Assembly (NCBI GenBank): GCA_037953745.1
Contig: JBAKBP010007117.1
Location: forward strand, 1 to 64,000
Source: Lithodes maja
Lineage: Eukaryota > Arthropoda > Malacostraca > Decapoda > Lithodidae
Reading direction: 5' to 3'
DNA: 64,000 bases
The position numbers and the translations under genes were made by a program. Each line of letters opens with the position of its first letter. The stretch's first letter is position 1. A model generated the notes under the pieces. The model was not told the DNA's origin. It ran no database searches and worked only from the letters and a program-made list of their open reading frames with translations. Shown piece after piece: positions 32,051 through 42,565 of the stretch.

Positions 32051-34599
32051 AACATATAAATATAAAATAACAATAAAATAAATTTGAATTTATCATTATT
32101 ATTTGGTAGGGTAGGTATGTATAGGTAGGTTGGCTAAATAATTGCTGGAAATCGTAGGGACTCGAACGGTTTTGAGAGATTTAAATAAAAAACAAATGAT
32201 AGATCTGAATAATAAAGAGATTATGTTATTAAGCAAAACTGGGGGATGCGTGGAAGCCTATAGACTGTAGACGGTAAACTTTGTGTGGGTAGCGAATTCG
32301 GTTTTAAAGTAATTTAAGAATAGACAGTTTTCAATACTGCGGCCAAACTATTCCACCCATTTATATTTTTTTGGTATCTAAACGTTCGGAATCGCGAGCC
32401 TCACCCAACTACGCAAGCATGGCTCTGATCATCGGCGTAGTTTTCAAGATGTGGAATTTTAAGTGGAATTCGAGGTTTTTTCAAGATTGCCGGAAAAAAA
32501 CCCACGTGCAAAAGCAAAACCTCTATAAAATTTGCGGAGCATTAGTAGGGGAGTGCGTATGCCAAAGCTCAGTCGTTTCCTATGAGTGGGAGAGACGGTA
32601 TTTAGGCGTCAAGTTTTTCGGGAAATCGGCTGCCACGAGCCTGTTTGGCCGCCATGCTGGATGTTTAGCATATCAAAAGTTGCCCAATACAAAAACGCAC
32701 CTCTTGTGAAAGTTTGATCCCGATCCAAAAAGCGGTTCTGGAGTTATTGCGTCGAAGCCGGCGCGTAAGAAGAATTTGGATGAAATCCCAGGTTTAATGA
32801 TTACAATAGGGGTTCCCCGTAGGGGACGAACCCCTAATAATTATTATAATTAAAATACTCGAAATTGAGATAACCACCATACCACAGCGACAAGGAAAAC
32901 GAAGCAGGGAGATGGAAGGAGAAACTAAAGCGAAAAGAAAAGAGAGCAGAAGAAAAGCCACATTGGAGAAAACGGAAAGAAAGAATACGAGAATGCCACC
33001 AACCACCACACCTCGGACAAGCAAAGGAGAAACAAGGAATAAGAAAAGGCAACAACAACGTGAGAATGAAAACTCGCATCAACACCAGAAATCACCAATA
33101 ACACCACCCAGAACAAGCAAGAAGACGAAGGTAAAAGACTAGCGCAATGGCCGCTCCAAATCCAAATTTGCCCCACTACGCACTAACACCCGGGAAGCCA
33201 GAATTGCCACCATCAACACCACTGTACCACCCACACCAGGAAAAACATCAGCATCACTTTCGACCATACCGGAGAACATAAAAAGAAGATAATATACCGA
33301 CATGCAGCAGAGGACCATCATACACAAATATCACCTCTTCAGATGCGCCGATCTTCCGCGCAGTTGTCTTACCACCAGCGCGCGCATTTCTAGGGGGTCT
33401 ACTTAATCGCCCTAAAAATGCCCCCTTGCACCTATGACTTTTGATCTCCAAATACCAGCCCTGGAACATAGCAGCCAACGTCATGACGATCTCGACGAGA
33501 ACCAGGTAGAGTCAGCAATTCAACGGCTCAAAAACCCCCTTACATGTAAGAGCTTTGAGCTTAGAATTACCCTCCCATTCAGGAAGTATATCTGGCCATG
33601 GTCAAGGTACTTTAAGGTCTGTGGATTTCTTTTCCCTACTGGCGAACTATTGTTCTTACATGCCATGGAAGAGTGAAAACATTAGGGCCTCTTTTAGGCT
33701 ACAAATTTGATATTGGAAGTAGCACCGAAGGGCATACCACAAACTGACTTCCAGTCTCAATCCCACACTCTAACAAACTGTTAAAGAAAGCTTTACCATG
33801 GCAAGCCAACTCTAATGGTTTGGACTTTGTGAGATACCGTCTGAATAACGGCACTTAGCATACAGAAGTCCATACTGTACCTGTCCAACACCATGGTCAA
33901 GGACATATGCTGTAAAAAGATTTAGTCACCGACCCTGGGTTCTTTGAACACCCTTTCAACAGTCAGAGGCAGATTGAGCGAAATAGAAAGTTCATGATCT
34001 TACTTATTCCTCACATTAGCCCGATAAATAGTTGCTGTGTCATGACACTAGTAACTTAGTATTAAAGACCTAACACCAAGAGTACCGGAACAGAACTTGA
34101 TCACCGACTAGTATAAAGGTCATGACAGACGAGCAGTCATAACCAAGGACATATCCTCGTTCATGCTCGCGGTAGTCCAATGGTATGGACCCTATGTCGT
34201 CATGACATGAGGAACTACCATTCAAGACCCAAAACCAACTAGATCATCTGTATCCCAACCCCCTATTAACCACTCGACAGGACCACCTAAGCGGCTCGAC
34301 GGAACTCAGAGAAAGAACTCAGCGACTCTATATTCCAACTACTCCCTCTTGGGCATAGGCTGATAGCCTTTACACTCAACCGCTGAACACGGTGAGGCCC
34401 GTGAGGTCTTGTTCCAGTCTAGGGAGTGAGACATGCGAAGCTTCACGGCTCGAAGCAATTCCATCTCTGAAGCCGCCTCGCCTCTGCGCTTCACAGTCTC
34501 ACCCCCACAGACTCGGACCCTCACTCTCAGAACGCCACCTATTGAGCAATTAACTCACTAGGCATATTTTTGAATATGGGAATATTCATACAATGCTAT
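32051..34599. other. Island with no recognised repeat or gene
   Basis: Open frames exist (32371-32709, 112 codons; 32912-33142, Lys/Arg/Thr-rich, 76 codons; 33434-33676, 80 codons). None shows a motif I recognise and their composition does not argue strongly for coding. A hairpin 'aggggttccccgtaggggac' plus 'gaacccct' lies at 32807-32845. The segment 32700-32760 ('tgatcccgatccaaaaagcgg') looks like a dispersed repeat but has no second copy here. This is the best place in the window to look for host sequence. Confidence 0.4.
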
Positions 34600-34790
34600 T
34601 TAATCAGGGAACAATGAGGGTATTTTTTTTTGCATTTCGGTGTGCTGTGGTAATGCACTGATACTAGGTACAGCACAAATTCCATCCCAATAATATCTTC
34701 CCATTGACATATTGGGGTTGGAACCCGGGTCCATTGGATTACCAGTCTAGTGGCAAGACCACTCTGCCACACCTCCCCCACCTTCACCCA
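34600..34790 (-). repeat. tRNA-derived SINE (tRNA-Thr-like head)
   Basis: On the minus strand the head shows an A box TGGCAGAGTGG (34769-34759) and a B box GGGTTCCAACCCC (34726-34714). The anticodon-loop-like CTGGTAATC would read GGT (Thr). A tRNA-unrelated body of about 90 bp follows and ends in an A-rich tail (the T-run at 34622-34632). The layout tRNA head, body, A-tail is the standard SINE structure. Promoter boxes are close to consensus but imperfect, so this copy may be inactive. Confidence 0.7.
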
Positions 34791-35166
34791 CCTATGCCTG
34801 CAGCTTCAGATCTACATAGTGTTAGAATAGGAGTGCCACAGAAGTTATATTAATTCTTACACCAGTGCGAACCAGGTGTATCTCTTTAATTAATACCAGT
34901 GACAGAGAGCTCTGTGTATTCTATCGTTCCCTTGTGGATCCTCGTCCATGCTAGGACATATATACTGTATATTGTGAATTATTCTATGTACCAGTGCTAA
35001 GTGAATTATTTTATGTCTTGTGATTACGGGAAGATTAAAAGGAAACTTATGTGTGTACTCAGTATTATATTTACCCTCTACGGCTTTTGTGCATGTTTTG
35101 TTTTGGCTTTAGCTTCTCCAGTCGAGTAAGAACCTAGCAATACCCAATAAAAACCCGGTAAAAACA
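34791..35166. other. No gene recognised
   Basis: Nothing is identified apart from short AT-rich stretches. It ends at an (AAT)n microsatellite. Confidence 0.4.
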
Positions 35167-35171
35167 CTGGC

Positions 35172-35216
<45 letters not shown>

Positions 35217-35217
35217 T
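35167..35217. repeat. (AAT)n microsatellite
   Basis: About 16 uninterrupted AAT units. Confidence 0.95.
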
Positions 35218-35273
35218 GTATCGGTTTATTTGGAGCCGGCAACCAATGAGGGTAAAATTACACAATTCCTTAA

Positions 35274-35465
35274 CCCCATCTGTACCGACGTCCTCCTTTA
35301 AACTTACTCTGGCTATTAGGCGATTTTATTCAGCTTTAAAAGTGCCTCCAGCAATTAACAGCCTTCAAACTATCTCACTTAATAATTTTTACTACCACAG
35401 ATGCATAAAGTCGTCTAAGTAAAGCTAGCATATTAAATATATAGACATTCCCGGTACAGAAGGGG
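35274..35465. mobile_element. TTAACCC-type MITE (family R3), full copy
   Basis: A 192 bp element between TTAA at 35270-35273 and 35466-35469. The ends are CCCCATCTGTACCGAC and, reversed, CCCCTTCTGTACCGGG. The interior again has 'taggcgattttattcagct' and 'aagtcgtctaagtaaagct' as inverted halves. A fragment of a further copy starts right after it ('caaccctttctgtaccggcg', 35477-35496). Confidence 0.85.
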
Positions 35466-35589
35466 TTAAGTTGGTCAACCCTTTCTGTACCGGCGAGGTC
35501 TTTTTATTTAATGTTCTAGCTATTTGTATACGACTTTATTATCCTAAGTATCAGGCAGGGAAACAGATGGAACCCAGAGGTGTCTCATC

Positions 35590-35720
35590 CACACCTAACC
35601 TCCACAGCCAGGAAGGTTTTTGACATAAACCTAACCCACAGGTAGCTGGATTCAAACCTGTACTACCTGAGTCAAATGGTTAGAGTACAGTGACTCAGTG
35701 CGGTCGGCTACTGTGGCCGT
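35590..35720 (-). repeat. Possible SINE-like tRNA-related fragment
   Basis: On the minus strand GGTTTGAATCC (35659-35649) matches a polymerase III B box. A candidate A box TAGCCGACCG lies about 45 bp upstream, near 35713-35704. No tail or body is clear. Weak call. Confidence 0.35.
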
Positions 35721-36470
35721 GTGTGTGTGTGCAGTAAGTTATGTCTGTGTGTATGTGCTGTCAATGGTTCGAGCCCGGTTGAGAATATAAGGTATATAAT
35801 ATATATATGTACTGTACGTGTATTTATATGGTCATATGCACATATGTATGTAAATATATGTACATATGAGCGAGAACATATTGCTCACTAGCGCAACTTC
35901 TGATTATAAATCTATGCATAAGCATTATCTATTATTAAGTGTTCGCGTATCTTCATCCATGTATTTCCACCCTTAACAATAGAACGCCCAGCTCTTCCAT
36001 ATTTCGCCTTCTGTCACACACACACACACACACACACACACTACCGAGGATTAACCTCCCATTGTAGTACCTGCACCCTCTTTACCCTGACCATACCAAA
36101 ACAGTTTCTGTATGTATGTATGTTTGTGTGCATACGTGAGCGTTTGTGTATACGGACATGTGCACACTTACTGCATGTTCTTATGTTCCTATATATAGTA
36201 TATATGTATGTATATGTATGTGCGCACGTACGTGTATATACGTATGTTCTGTATGTGAGTAAGTAAACAAATGTGTATATGTACTGTATATCACTTACTC
36301 TCATGGTTATTTTATGATAATTTGTATTCTGCACATGCATCATTATTGTATTTATTTATTTTGTTTGTAAACTAAGCTTACCATCCTCATATCTGTACAT
36401 CTCATGTTCATCCACTAAATTGTAAAATGTGTATTTTCAGCTCATGAGGCTGCCATTCTTTAATAAACCG
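35721..36470. other. Microsatellite-rich, no gene
   Basis: Contains (GT)n near 35720, AT-rich 'tatgtatgta' stretches and (CA)n at 36017-36043. The end near 36440-36474 ('tttaataaaccgtttattatt') looks like a LINE 3' end leading into an (ATT)n tail. Confidence 0.5.
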
Positions 36471-36510
36471 TTTATTATTATTATTATTATTATTACACAC
36501 ACACACACAC

Positions 36511-36573
<63 letters not shown>

Positions 36574-36600
36574 CTCTCTCTCTCTCTCACAGACACACAT
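36471..36600. repeat. Compound microsatellite (ATT)n-(AC)n-(AGAC)n-(CT)n
   Basis: Successive pure runs: ATT 36471-36495, AC 36496-36513, a tetranucleotide CAGA/AGAC run of about 15 units to 36572, then CT to 36587. Confidence 0.97.
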
Positions 36601-36875
36601 TTGAGCAGAGTATTATCAAATAGAAATAACCCCGCGTAACTTAATTTTTGATTCTCACTCTAATATAGAATATATATAATAATGTTTTGAATATACAGGC
36701 AAATCAAATGTCTCACATAATACACACACCTTTGATACATAATTAAAATCAGGATACGTTATAGGTAATTTAGATGTGTTGGACAGATGTGTGGTGTGCT
36801 TGTGTAGTGAAATGAAGACGAGGAGGTGGTGATTGTGATTACTCTCTGGGTAGGTGAGGCACAAATTGATCATAC
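36591..36875. other. No gene recognised
   Basis: An AT-rich spacer between two simple-repeat blocks. Confidence 0.4.
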
Positions 36876-37003
36876 ACTTATACACACAATCACTTACACA
36901 TACAGTACACACACTATCACTACACACACATACACACAACCACTTACACATACAGTACACACACTATCACTACACACACATACACACAACCACTTACACA
37001 TAC

Positions 37004-37066
<63 letters not shown>

Positions 37067-37155
37067 CCACTTACACATACAGTACACACACTATCACGTA
37101 CACACACACACACACACACACACTAACACACACACACACAACCACTTACACATAC

Positions 37156-37187
<32 letters not shown>

Positions 37188-37412
37188 ACCACTTACACAT
37201 ACAGTACACACACACACACACACACACTAACACACACACACACACACACAACCACTTACACACACACATACACGCACACACACAACCACTTACACATACA
37301 GTACACACACTAACACGTACACACACTAACACACACACACACAACCACTTACACATACAGTACACACACTAACACGTACACACACACACTAGAATGTAAA
37401 CACACACATACA
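36876..37412. repeat. CA-rich minisatellite, ~50-60 bp irregular units
   Basis: The phrase 'aaccacttacacatacagta' followed by a variable (CA)n run recurs at least eight times. It is interspersed with 'cactatcac' or 'cactaacac' variants. Length variation comes from the CA runs. Both strands give long spurious His/Thr or Cys/Val frames. Confidence 0.95.
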
Positions 37413-37781
37413 CTTTAAATAATAATATATAATAATGTCCCTTTCGACCTTGGACTTAATAATATTTACAGTAATAAACTCTGTATTTTTCCTAGTAGTC
37501 TTCTATATGAACATGGGGTTTTATTAATCGGACAAAATCATTACTTCCGCCAACTTGGTTATGTTATCGCCTCCGGGTTTGCTTTTATTATTTACTTTTA
37601 TCCTGTCTGTGTGTCTGTAAACACGATATCTCACAAAATTATTAACCGATTATCACTAAATTTGGTGGGCAGATAGGATTTGCGCCAAGGAAGAAGTGAT
37701 TCAATATTGCAGGCTATCCAGATAATATCCCAAGCCAGCGTAGGTGGAGGTATTCGCTCTACCGAGTGCCCGTCTAGTTTA
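37413..37781. repeat. Dispersed-repeat-like segment, non-coding
   Basis: The stretch 37560-37780 ('cacgatatctcacaaaatta', 'aaatttggtgggcagatagg', 'ggaggtattcgctctaccga') has the look of a widespread invertebrate dispersed repeat ending in a conserved tail. No second copy occurs in the window, so this rests on general familiarity only. Confidence 0.35.
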
Positions 37782-38075
37782 TTAACCCTTTGAGTACCAG
37801 CGACGTGTGTTATAGTTGATTCTAGCTATATTTAGACGATATTATACAGCTTAGGAAGGAGCTGTAGTGGTTAAAAGGGTTGGTTGAGATAGGTTGAAGC
37901 CTTAACATTGCTAGAGGTCCTTCCCAAGCTGAATAAATAGACGATATTATACAGCTTGGGAAGGATCTGTAGTGGTTAAAAGGGTTGGTTGAGATAGTTT
38001 GAAGCCTTAACATTGCTAGAAGTCCTTCCCAAGCTGAATAAAATCGTCTAATAGTCGCTAGCATATGATTAAAAG
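37782..38075. mobile_element. TTAACCC-type MITE (family R3) with internal duplication
   Basis: It starts at TTAA 37782-37785 with CCCTTTGAGTACCAGCG. The internal segment containing 'tagacgatattatacagct', 'aaaagggttggttgagat' and 'gaagccttaacattgctaga' is present twice in tandem (about 37832-37930 and 37931-38040, unit about 105 bp). The right end is decayed. It shows that R3 interiors can amplify in tandem. Confidence 0.75.
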
Positions 38076-38096
38076 GCCGTCCCTGGGGGATGTTAA

Positions 38097-38467
38097 GGGG
38101 GGATGATTCACTTTTTGGGCGATTTTTGCATGTATTCATTATTTTTCTAGTTTCCTCCCTAGACCTCCATCAAATTTAAAAACAAAAAAATCCATTAGAT
38201 CCCCCTTCTAGATTAATTTGTACATTTTTCGGTAGAACATTTTCCCGGCCGAAGGCCGGTTCTTCCAACATTACAGGCTCACTATCGTTCGTCAGGGAAA
38301 ACATCGACACCTAAATAGCACGAAAGTTCTAAATATTGACGAAGAAATGGGGCGAAAGGTCTTAAAATCGACTAACTAATGGGGCAAACATCTTAACTTA
38401 TGAAACCTAATGGGGCTAAACATGAGGGAGAAAGCCAGTGGTCCTGAAAACCGGGCCATCCCCCCCC
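38097..38467. mobile_element. TTAAGGGG-type MITE, copy M2
   Basis: A 371 bp element between TTAA at 38093-38096 and 38468-38471. The ends are GGGGGGATGATTCAC and, reversed, GGGGGGGATGGCCCGG. Family core motifs are present, including 'tttcccggccgaaggccggtt' and 'gaaatggggcgaaaggtct'. Confidence 0.85.
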
Positions 38468-38471
38468 TTAA

Positions 38472-39003
38472 GGTGTTCATTTATAAGCTGCTTACGGATG
38501 TACTATAAAAACATTTTATTATATGCGAGTAGAAGAATAGTTTATAATAATGTCTGTATATATGTTATAATAATATGGATGCATGATGTGGTGGTAAAAT
38601 GATGTGCGTCGTAATTAACTGGATATTAAAAACAAATATCTCATCGGCGTGTTTCTAATTAATATGCTATTTTGTTGATATTGTAAATAATTAATGTATT
38701 ATTCTCTTCGATTTACAGGTGAGCGTTGTTTCCTTTGCGGTTTCTTGGATGTTGATTGGTAAGGCAAAAAAATTAATTGTTTTAGAATATATACTGTATA
38801 TATCAGCAATATATTATATGAAGGTAAATTAATCTAGTATTCGTAATTCATTGATAATTATGTGTTATATGTTTAGTGAGAAAGACACAAATGAGGTGTA
38901 GCATTATATGTTCTGGTTATTGTTATGTCATTGTGTTTTGTTATTGGTGGGTTATTGGTGGGTTATTTATATTTGTTTGATTTAATTTTGTTGTTGTTGC
39001 TTG
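38472..39003. other. No confident gene; possible short exon
   Basis: An AT-rich stretch. At 38701-38764 a pyrimidine-rich tract and 'tttacag' precede a 40-base segment followed by 'gtaagg' (see findings). In one frame the segment reads GERCFLCGFLDVDW. No other evidence supports a gene. Confidence 0.25.
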
Positions 39004-39007
39004 TTAA

Positions 39008-39353
39008 GGGGACCGACCTGCCTTTTTTATCTGGTTTATCCATTCGGCCCCATTCAGCCTACTGTTTTAAGACGTTCATCCCCATGCAGGTGTCGATTTC
39101 TTCCTGGCGAGCGATAGCGAGCCAGCATTGTATGGAGAAATCCGGCTTCGCCGGAGAAATTTTTCTATCGAAAAATGTACAAGTTTAGCCTGCTGTCAAA
39201 CACATTTTAAAAATATGCTGGCTCGCTACCGCTTGCCAGGAAAACCAGACACCTGGATGGGGTTAAGCATCTTAAAACAGTAGGCTGAATGGGGCCGAAT
39301 GGATACAAGCCAAAGAAAGAGAGAAAATGAGAGAACAAAAGCAGGTGACCCCC
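39008..39353. mobile_element. Foldback TTAA MITE, copy M3
   Basis: The two halves are inverted copies: 'gccccattcagcctactgtt' at about 39047 and its complement at about 39275; 'ctggcgagcgatagcgagcc' at about 39105 and 'ggctcgctaccgcttgccag' at about 39220. It starts after TTAA 39004-39007 with GGGGACCGACCTG. It ends CAGGTGACCCCC before a mutated TTAA (CTAA, 39354-39357). A longer-stem relative of the M family, also seen at 42566-42951. Confidence 0.85.
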
Positions 39354-39356
39354 CTA

Positions 39357-39680
39357 ATGGACAGGGACCCAAGTATGAACCAGGGACTATTCGGGCAAAG
39401 CGTCGCTGGCAATGGTTATCGGTCGACATTATGGGACTCCTGCCCAAAATGAAAGGGAAGAAAATATACAATCTCTCTTGCGTAGATGTATTATCGAGAT
39501 ACAGGACAGTCTTTCATATTCGCGATACATGGGCAGAAACAGTTGTCCAGGCATTGCTAGGTAATGTTATCTTCGTGTATGGCACTCCAGAGGTATTTTG
39601 ATATGATAGAGGTAGGGAAATCGAAATTAACTTTGGTACCAGCTAGGAAATATCCTAGGGTACCTTGGGTGAGGGCTGGT
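39357..39680 (+). pseudogene. Integrase core fragment of a different LTR retrotransposon
   Basis: The plus-strand frame reads RRWQWLSVDIMGLLPKMKGK (first catalytic Asp), YNLSCVDVLSRY and WAETVVQALLGNVIFVYGTPE. A TGA at 39600 is followed in the same frame by YDRGREI, at the position of the second Asp. The pattern (D-(I/M)-x-G-x-LP, then a YGTPE-xxxxDRG box) is the gypsy/BEL-type integrase core. It is clearly different from the A-D integrases. MITE M3 lies directly upstream. No flanking parts of the element are recognised. Confidence 0.75.
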
Positions 39681-39935
39681 CCTATCCAGAGTGAGGTTTG
39701 GCATCCTCTACCCAACCTTAGCTGTTTCTGTCTGTCTCTTCTACTGTCTACTTTCCCTCATGGGTGCAGGGGGCTAGGAATCCTCCTCCCCTTGTATAAT
39801 TCTCCTACTCGACGAGACAGAGAAACGGGCGAGAGAACGCGAAAGTGGTCCTGGACCATGAGAATAGGAACGTTAAATATTTCTGTTCGGGCTCTGCCTC
39901 GTGTCGGCCATCCCCAGCAATGGGGTATGTGATGA
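39681..39935. other. No clear gene
   Basis: A Cys/Leu/Ser-rich frame of no obvious origin. The peptide WTMRIGTLNI near 39850-39885 resembles the start of LINE endonuclease domains, but only about ten residues match, too few for a call. Confidence 0.25.

Positions 39936-39936
<1 letters not shown>

Positions 39937-40010
<74 letters not shown>
39937..40010. repeat. (TA)n microsatellite
   Basis: About 37 uninterrupted TA units. Confidence 0.97.
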
Positions 40011-40014
<4 letters not shown>

Positions 40015-40171
40015 GTTCGTTATACCTCTCCCTATTGGCCACAAGGGAATGTTGTCTTTGAGAGAAACCATTGCATCCTAGGAAACTGTTACGAGCCACC
40101 TTAGCAATGCAGAACCTGGAGAACTATCGAGAATGGCCGGAAATTGTACCTGAAATAGTTTGAGGAATTAA

Positions 40172-40498
40172 GGAGAGATTTCCACTTGAGGGACTTTTTT
40201 CTTGACCCCCTTCTCCCTCATGTCTAGCCCCATTGCTCCTGAGATGTTAAGACGTTTGCCCCATTAGTTTGGTGATTTTAAGAATTTCCACCCCATTCTG
40301 TCAATTTTAAGACCTTTCGTGCCATTTAGGTGTCGATTTTGTCCTGCCGAGCGATAGCGAGCCTGTAATTTAAGGGTAACCGGCCTTCGGCCGGGACATT
40401 TTTCTACCGAAAAATGTACAAATTTATCTTGAAAGGGGTTCGAGGGGGTGAAATTTTAAGATTGCTGGAGGAGTAGGAAACAAACTAAAAACCTCCCC
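40172..40498. mobile_element. TTAAGGGG-type MITE, copy M4
   Basis: A 327 bp element between TTAA 40168-40171 and 40499-40502. It starts GGAGAGATTTCCACTTGAGG and ends AAAAACCTCCCC. It carries the core hairpin 'ggccttcggccgggacattt' and 'cgagcgatagcgagcctgta'. Orientation is opposite to M2. Confidence 0.87.
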
Positions 40499-40579
40499 TT
40501 AACCTGATGGTCTGTAGGATGACAGGAATGTTACGAGGAAAACCCCCTTAATATAATATTCCTGGGGGTTTCCAATTAA

Positions 40580-40938
40580 GGGGAGATGGGTCGTTTTTTA
40601 TGGTTCCCCTTCTTCCTCGTGTTTAGCTCCATTAGTTTTCAGATTTTAAGACGTTCGGCCCATTAGTTTGGTAATTTTAAGACCTTTCGTCCCATTTATT
40701 TGTCAATATCAAGACTATTCGTGTTATTTGGGTGTCGATTTTTTTCCTGGCGAGCGATAGCGAGCCTGTAATATAAGAAGAAGGCCGGGACAATTTTCTA
40801 TCGTAAAATGTACAAATTTATCTTGAAGAAGGGTTTTGGGCTGGTGTTTGTTTAAGCTTGATGGAGGTCTACGGAAGAAACTTAAGAAAATAGTAAAAAA
40901 GATGCATAAATGAGCCAATAAATACGCCCATCCCCCCC
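40580..40938. mobile_element. TTAAGGGG-type MITE, copy M5, adjoining the 25-bp array
   Basis: It starts after TTAA 40576-40579 with GGGGAGATGGGTCG. Its other end, ATACGCCCATCCCCCCC, is followed by TTAA at 40939-40942. That terminal segment, including the TTAA, is the repeat unit of the array that follows without a break. Confidence 0.87.
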
Positions 40939-41647
40939 TTAAATAAATACACCCATCCCCCCCCTTAAATAAATACGCCCATCCCCCCTTAAATAAATAC
41001 GCCCATCCCCCCCTTAAATAAATACACCCATCCCCCCCTTAAATAAATACGCCCATCCCCCCCTTAAATAAATACGCCCATCCCCCCCTTAAATAAATAC
41101 GCCCATCCCCCCTTAAATAAATACGCCCATTCCCCCCTTAAATAAATACGCCCATCCCCCCCTTAAATAAATACGCCCATCCCCCCCTTAAATAAATACG
41201 CCGATCCCCCCCTTAAATAAATACACCCATCCCCCCTTAAATAAATACGCCCATCCCCCCCTTAAATAAATACGCCCATCCCCCCCTTAAATAAATACAC
41301 CCATCACCCCCTTAAATAAATACGCCCATCCCCCCCTTAAATAAATGCGCCCATCCCCCCCTTAAATAAATACGCCCATCCCCCCTTAAATAAATACGCC
41401 CATCCCCCCCTTAAATAAATACGCCCATCCCCCCCCTTAAATAAATACACCCATCCCCCCCTTAAATAAATACGCCCATCCCCCCCTTAAATAAATACGC
41501 CCATCCCCCCCCTTAAATAAATACGCCCATCCACCCCTTAAATAAATACACCCATCCCCCCCTTAAATAAATACACCCATCCCCCCCCTTAAATAAATAC
41601 GCCCATCCCCCCCCCCCCTTAAATAAATACGCCCATCCCCCCCTTAA
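40916..41647. repeat. 25-bp minisatellite array, ~29 copies, unit = MITE M5 terminus
   Basis: The unit is 'ttaaataaatacgcccatcc' plus a C run of 5-9. Unit length varies from 24 to 29 with the C run. Frequent variants are 'acaccc' for 'acgccc', and single 'gccgat', 'tgcgcc', 'catcac' and 'catcca' changes. Each unit carries one TTAA. The first unit is also the right end of MITE M5. Confidence 0.97.
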
Positions 41648-41725
41648 TCCAGCTCTTCGATTCTGGCCTCCATTCTTTACTATTATTACTATGGTCACAG
41701 CAGCCACCAGCCACTAATCACTCAA

Positions 41726-42052
41726 GGGGAGATTGCCACTTGAGGGATTTTTTTATGGATTCCTTTCTCCCTCATGTTTAGCCCCATTGTTTTTCTAATT
41801 TTAAGACGTTTGCCCCATTATTTTGACGATTTTAAGAACTTTCAACCCATTTCTGTCAATTTTAAGACTTTCGTACCATTTAGGTGTCGATTTTATCCTG
41901 GCGAGCGATAGCGAGCCTGTAATTTAAGAGGAACCGGCTTTCAGCCGGGACATTTTTCTACCGAAAAATGTACAAATTTATCTTGAAAGGGGCTCAAAGG
42001 GGTGTAATCTTAAGCTTGATGGATATCCAGAGACCAAACTAAAAACCTCCCC
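41726..42052. mobile_element. TTAAGGGG-type MITE, copy M6
   Basis: The left target is decayed (TCAA 41722-41725) and the right is TTAA 42053-42056. It starts GGGGAGATTGCCACTTGAGG and ends AAAACCTCCCC. It is very similar to M4 and is the inverted partner of M7, 87 bp away. Confidence 0.87.
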
Positions 42053-42143
42053 TTAACGGTCATATAACCAATCTAACCTTTCTAACCTTTCTAATAATGG
42101 GTCTGCCTGCTGCCCATGTATACATTACAAATTCCAAGGTTAA

Positions 42144-42472
42144 GGGGAGGTTTTTAGTTTGGTCCGTAGATATCCATCAAGCTTAAGATTACACCCCCTT
42201 GAGCCCCTTTCAAGATAAATTTTTACATTTTTCGGTAGAAAAATTTCCCGGCTGAAAGCCGGTTCCTCTTAAATTACAGGCTCGCTATCGCTCGCCAGGA
42301 TAAAATCGACACCTAAATTGCACGAAAGGTCTTAAAATTGGCAGAAATGAGTTGAAAGTTCTTAAAATCATCAAAATAATGGGGCGAACGTTTTATAATT
42401 AGAAAAGCAATGGGGCTAAACATGAGGGAGAAAGGAGTCTAGAAAAAAACTCCCTCAAGTGGATATCTCCCC
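42144..42472. mobile_element. TTAAGGGG-type MITE, copy M7 (inverted to M6)
   Basis: Between TTAA 42140-42143 and 42473-42476. It starts GGGGAGGTTTTTAGTTTGG and ends CTCAAGTGGATATCTCCCC. M6, an 87 bp spacer and M7 together form an inverted repeat of about 750 bp. Confidence 0.9.
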
Positions 42473-42565
42473 TTAAAGATATGATACGTATTAACCTCTT
42501 TCTGATCAATAGATTGTTTGACCAAATATATCTCGTATATCTAGTATAGTCCTACAGAAAGGGTG

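Noticed and set aside
32912..33142. Lys/Arg-rich 76-codon frame as a possible nuclear protein
   Set aside because: Low-complexity A-rich DNA gives such frames by chance. No motif, start context or conservation could be shown.
35721..35790. tRNA gene suggested by 'ggttcgagccc'
   Set aside because: There is a B-box-like match only. No A box at the right distance and no cloverleaf.
36826..37365. Open frames rich in His-Thr or Cys-Val on both strands
   Set aside because: They are translations of the CA-rich minisatellite.
39850..39885. Start of a LINE endonuclease (MRIGTLNI)
   Set aside because: Only about ten residues match, and no catalytic endonuclease motif follows.
40916..41647. CRISPR-like or telomeric array
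   Set aside because: There are no spacers, and the unit equals the adjacent MITE terminus, so it is a transposon-derived minisatellite.
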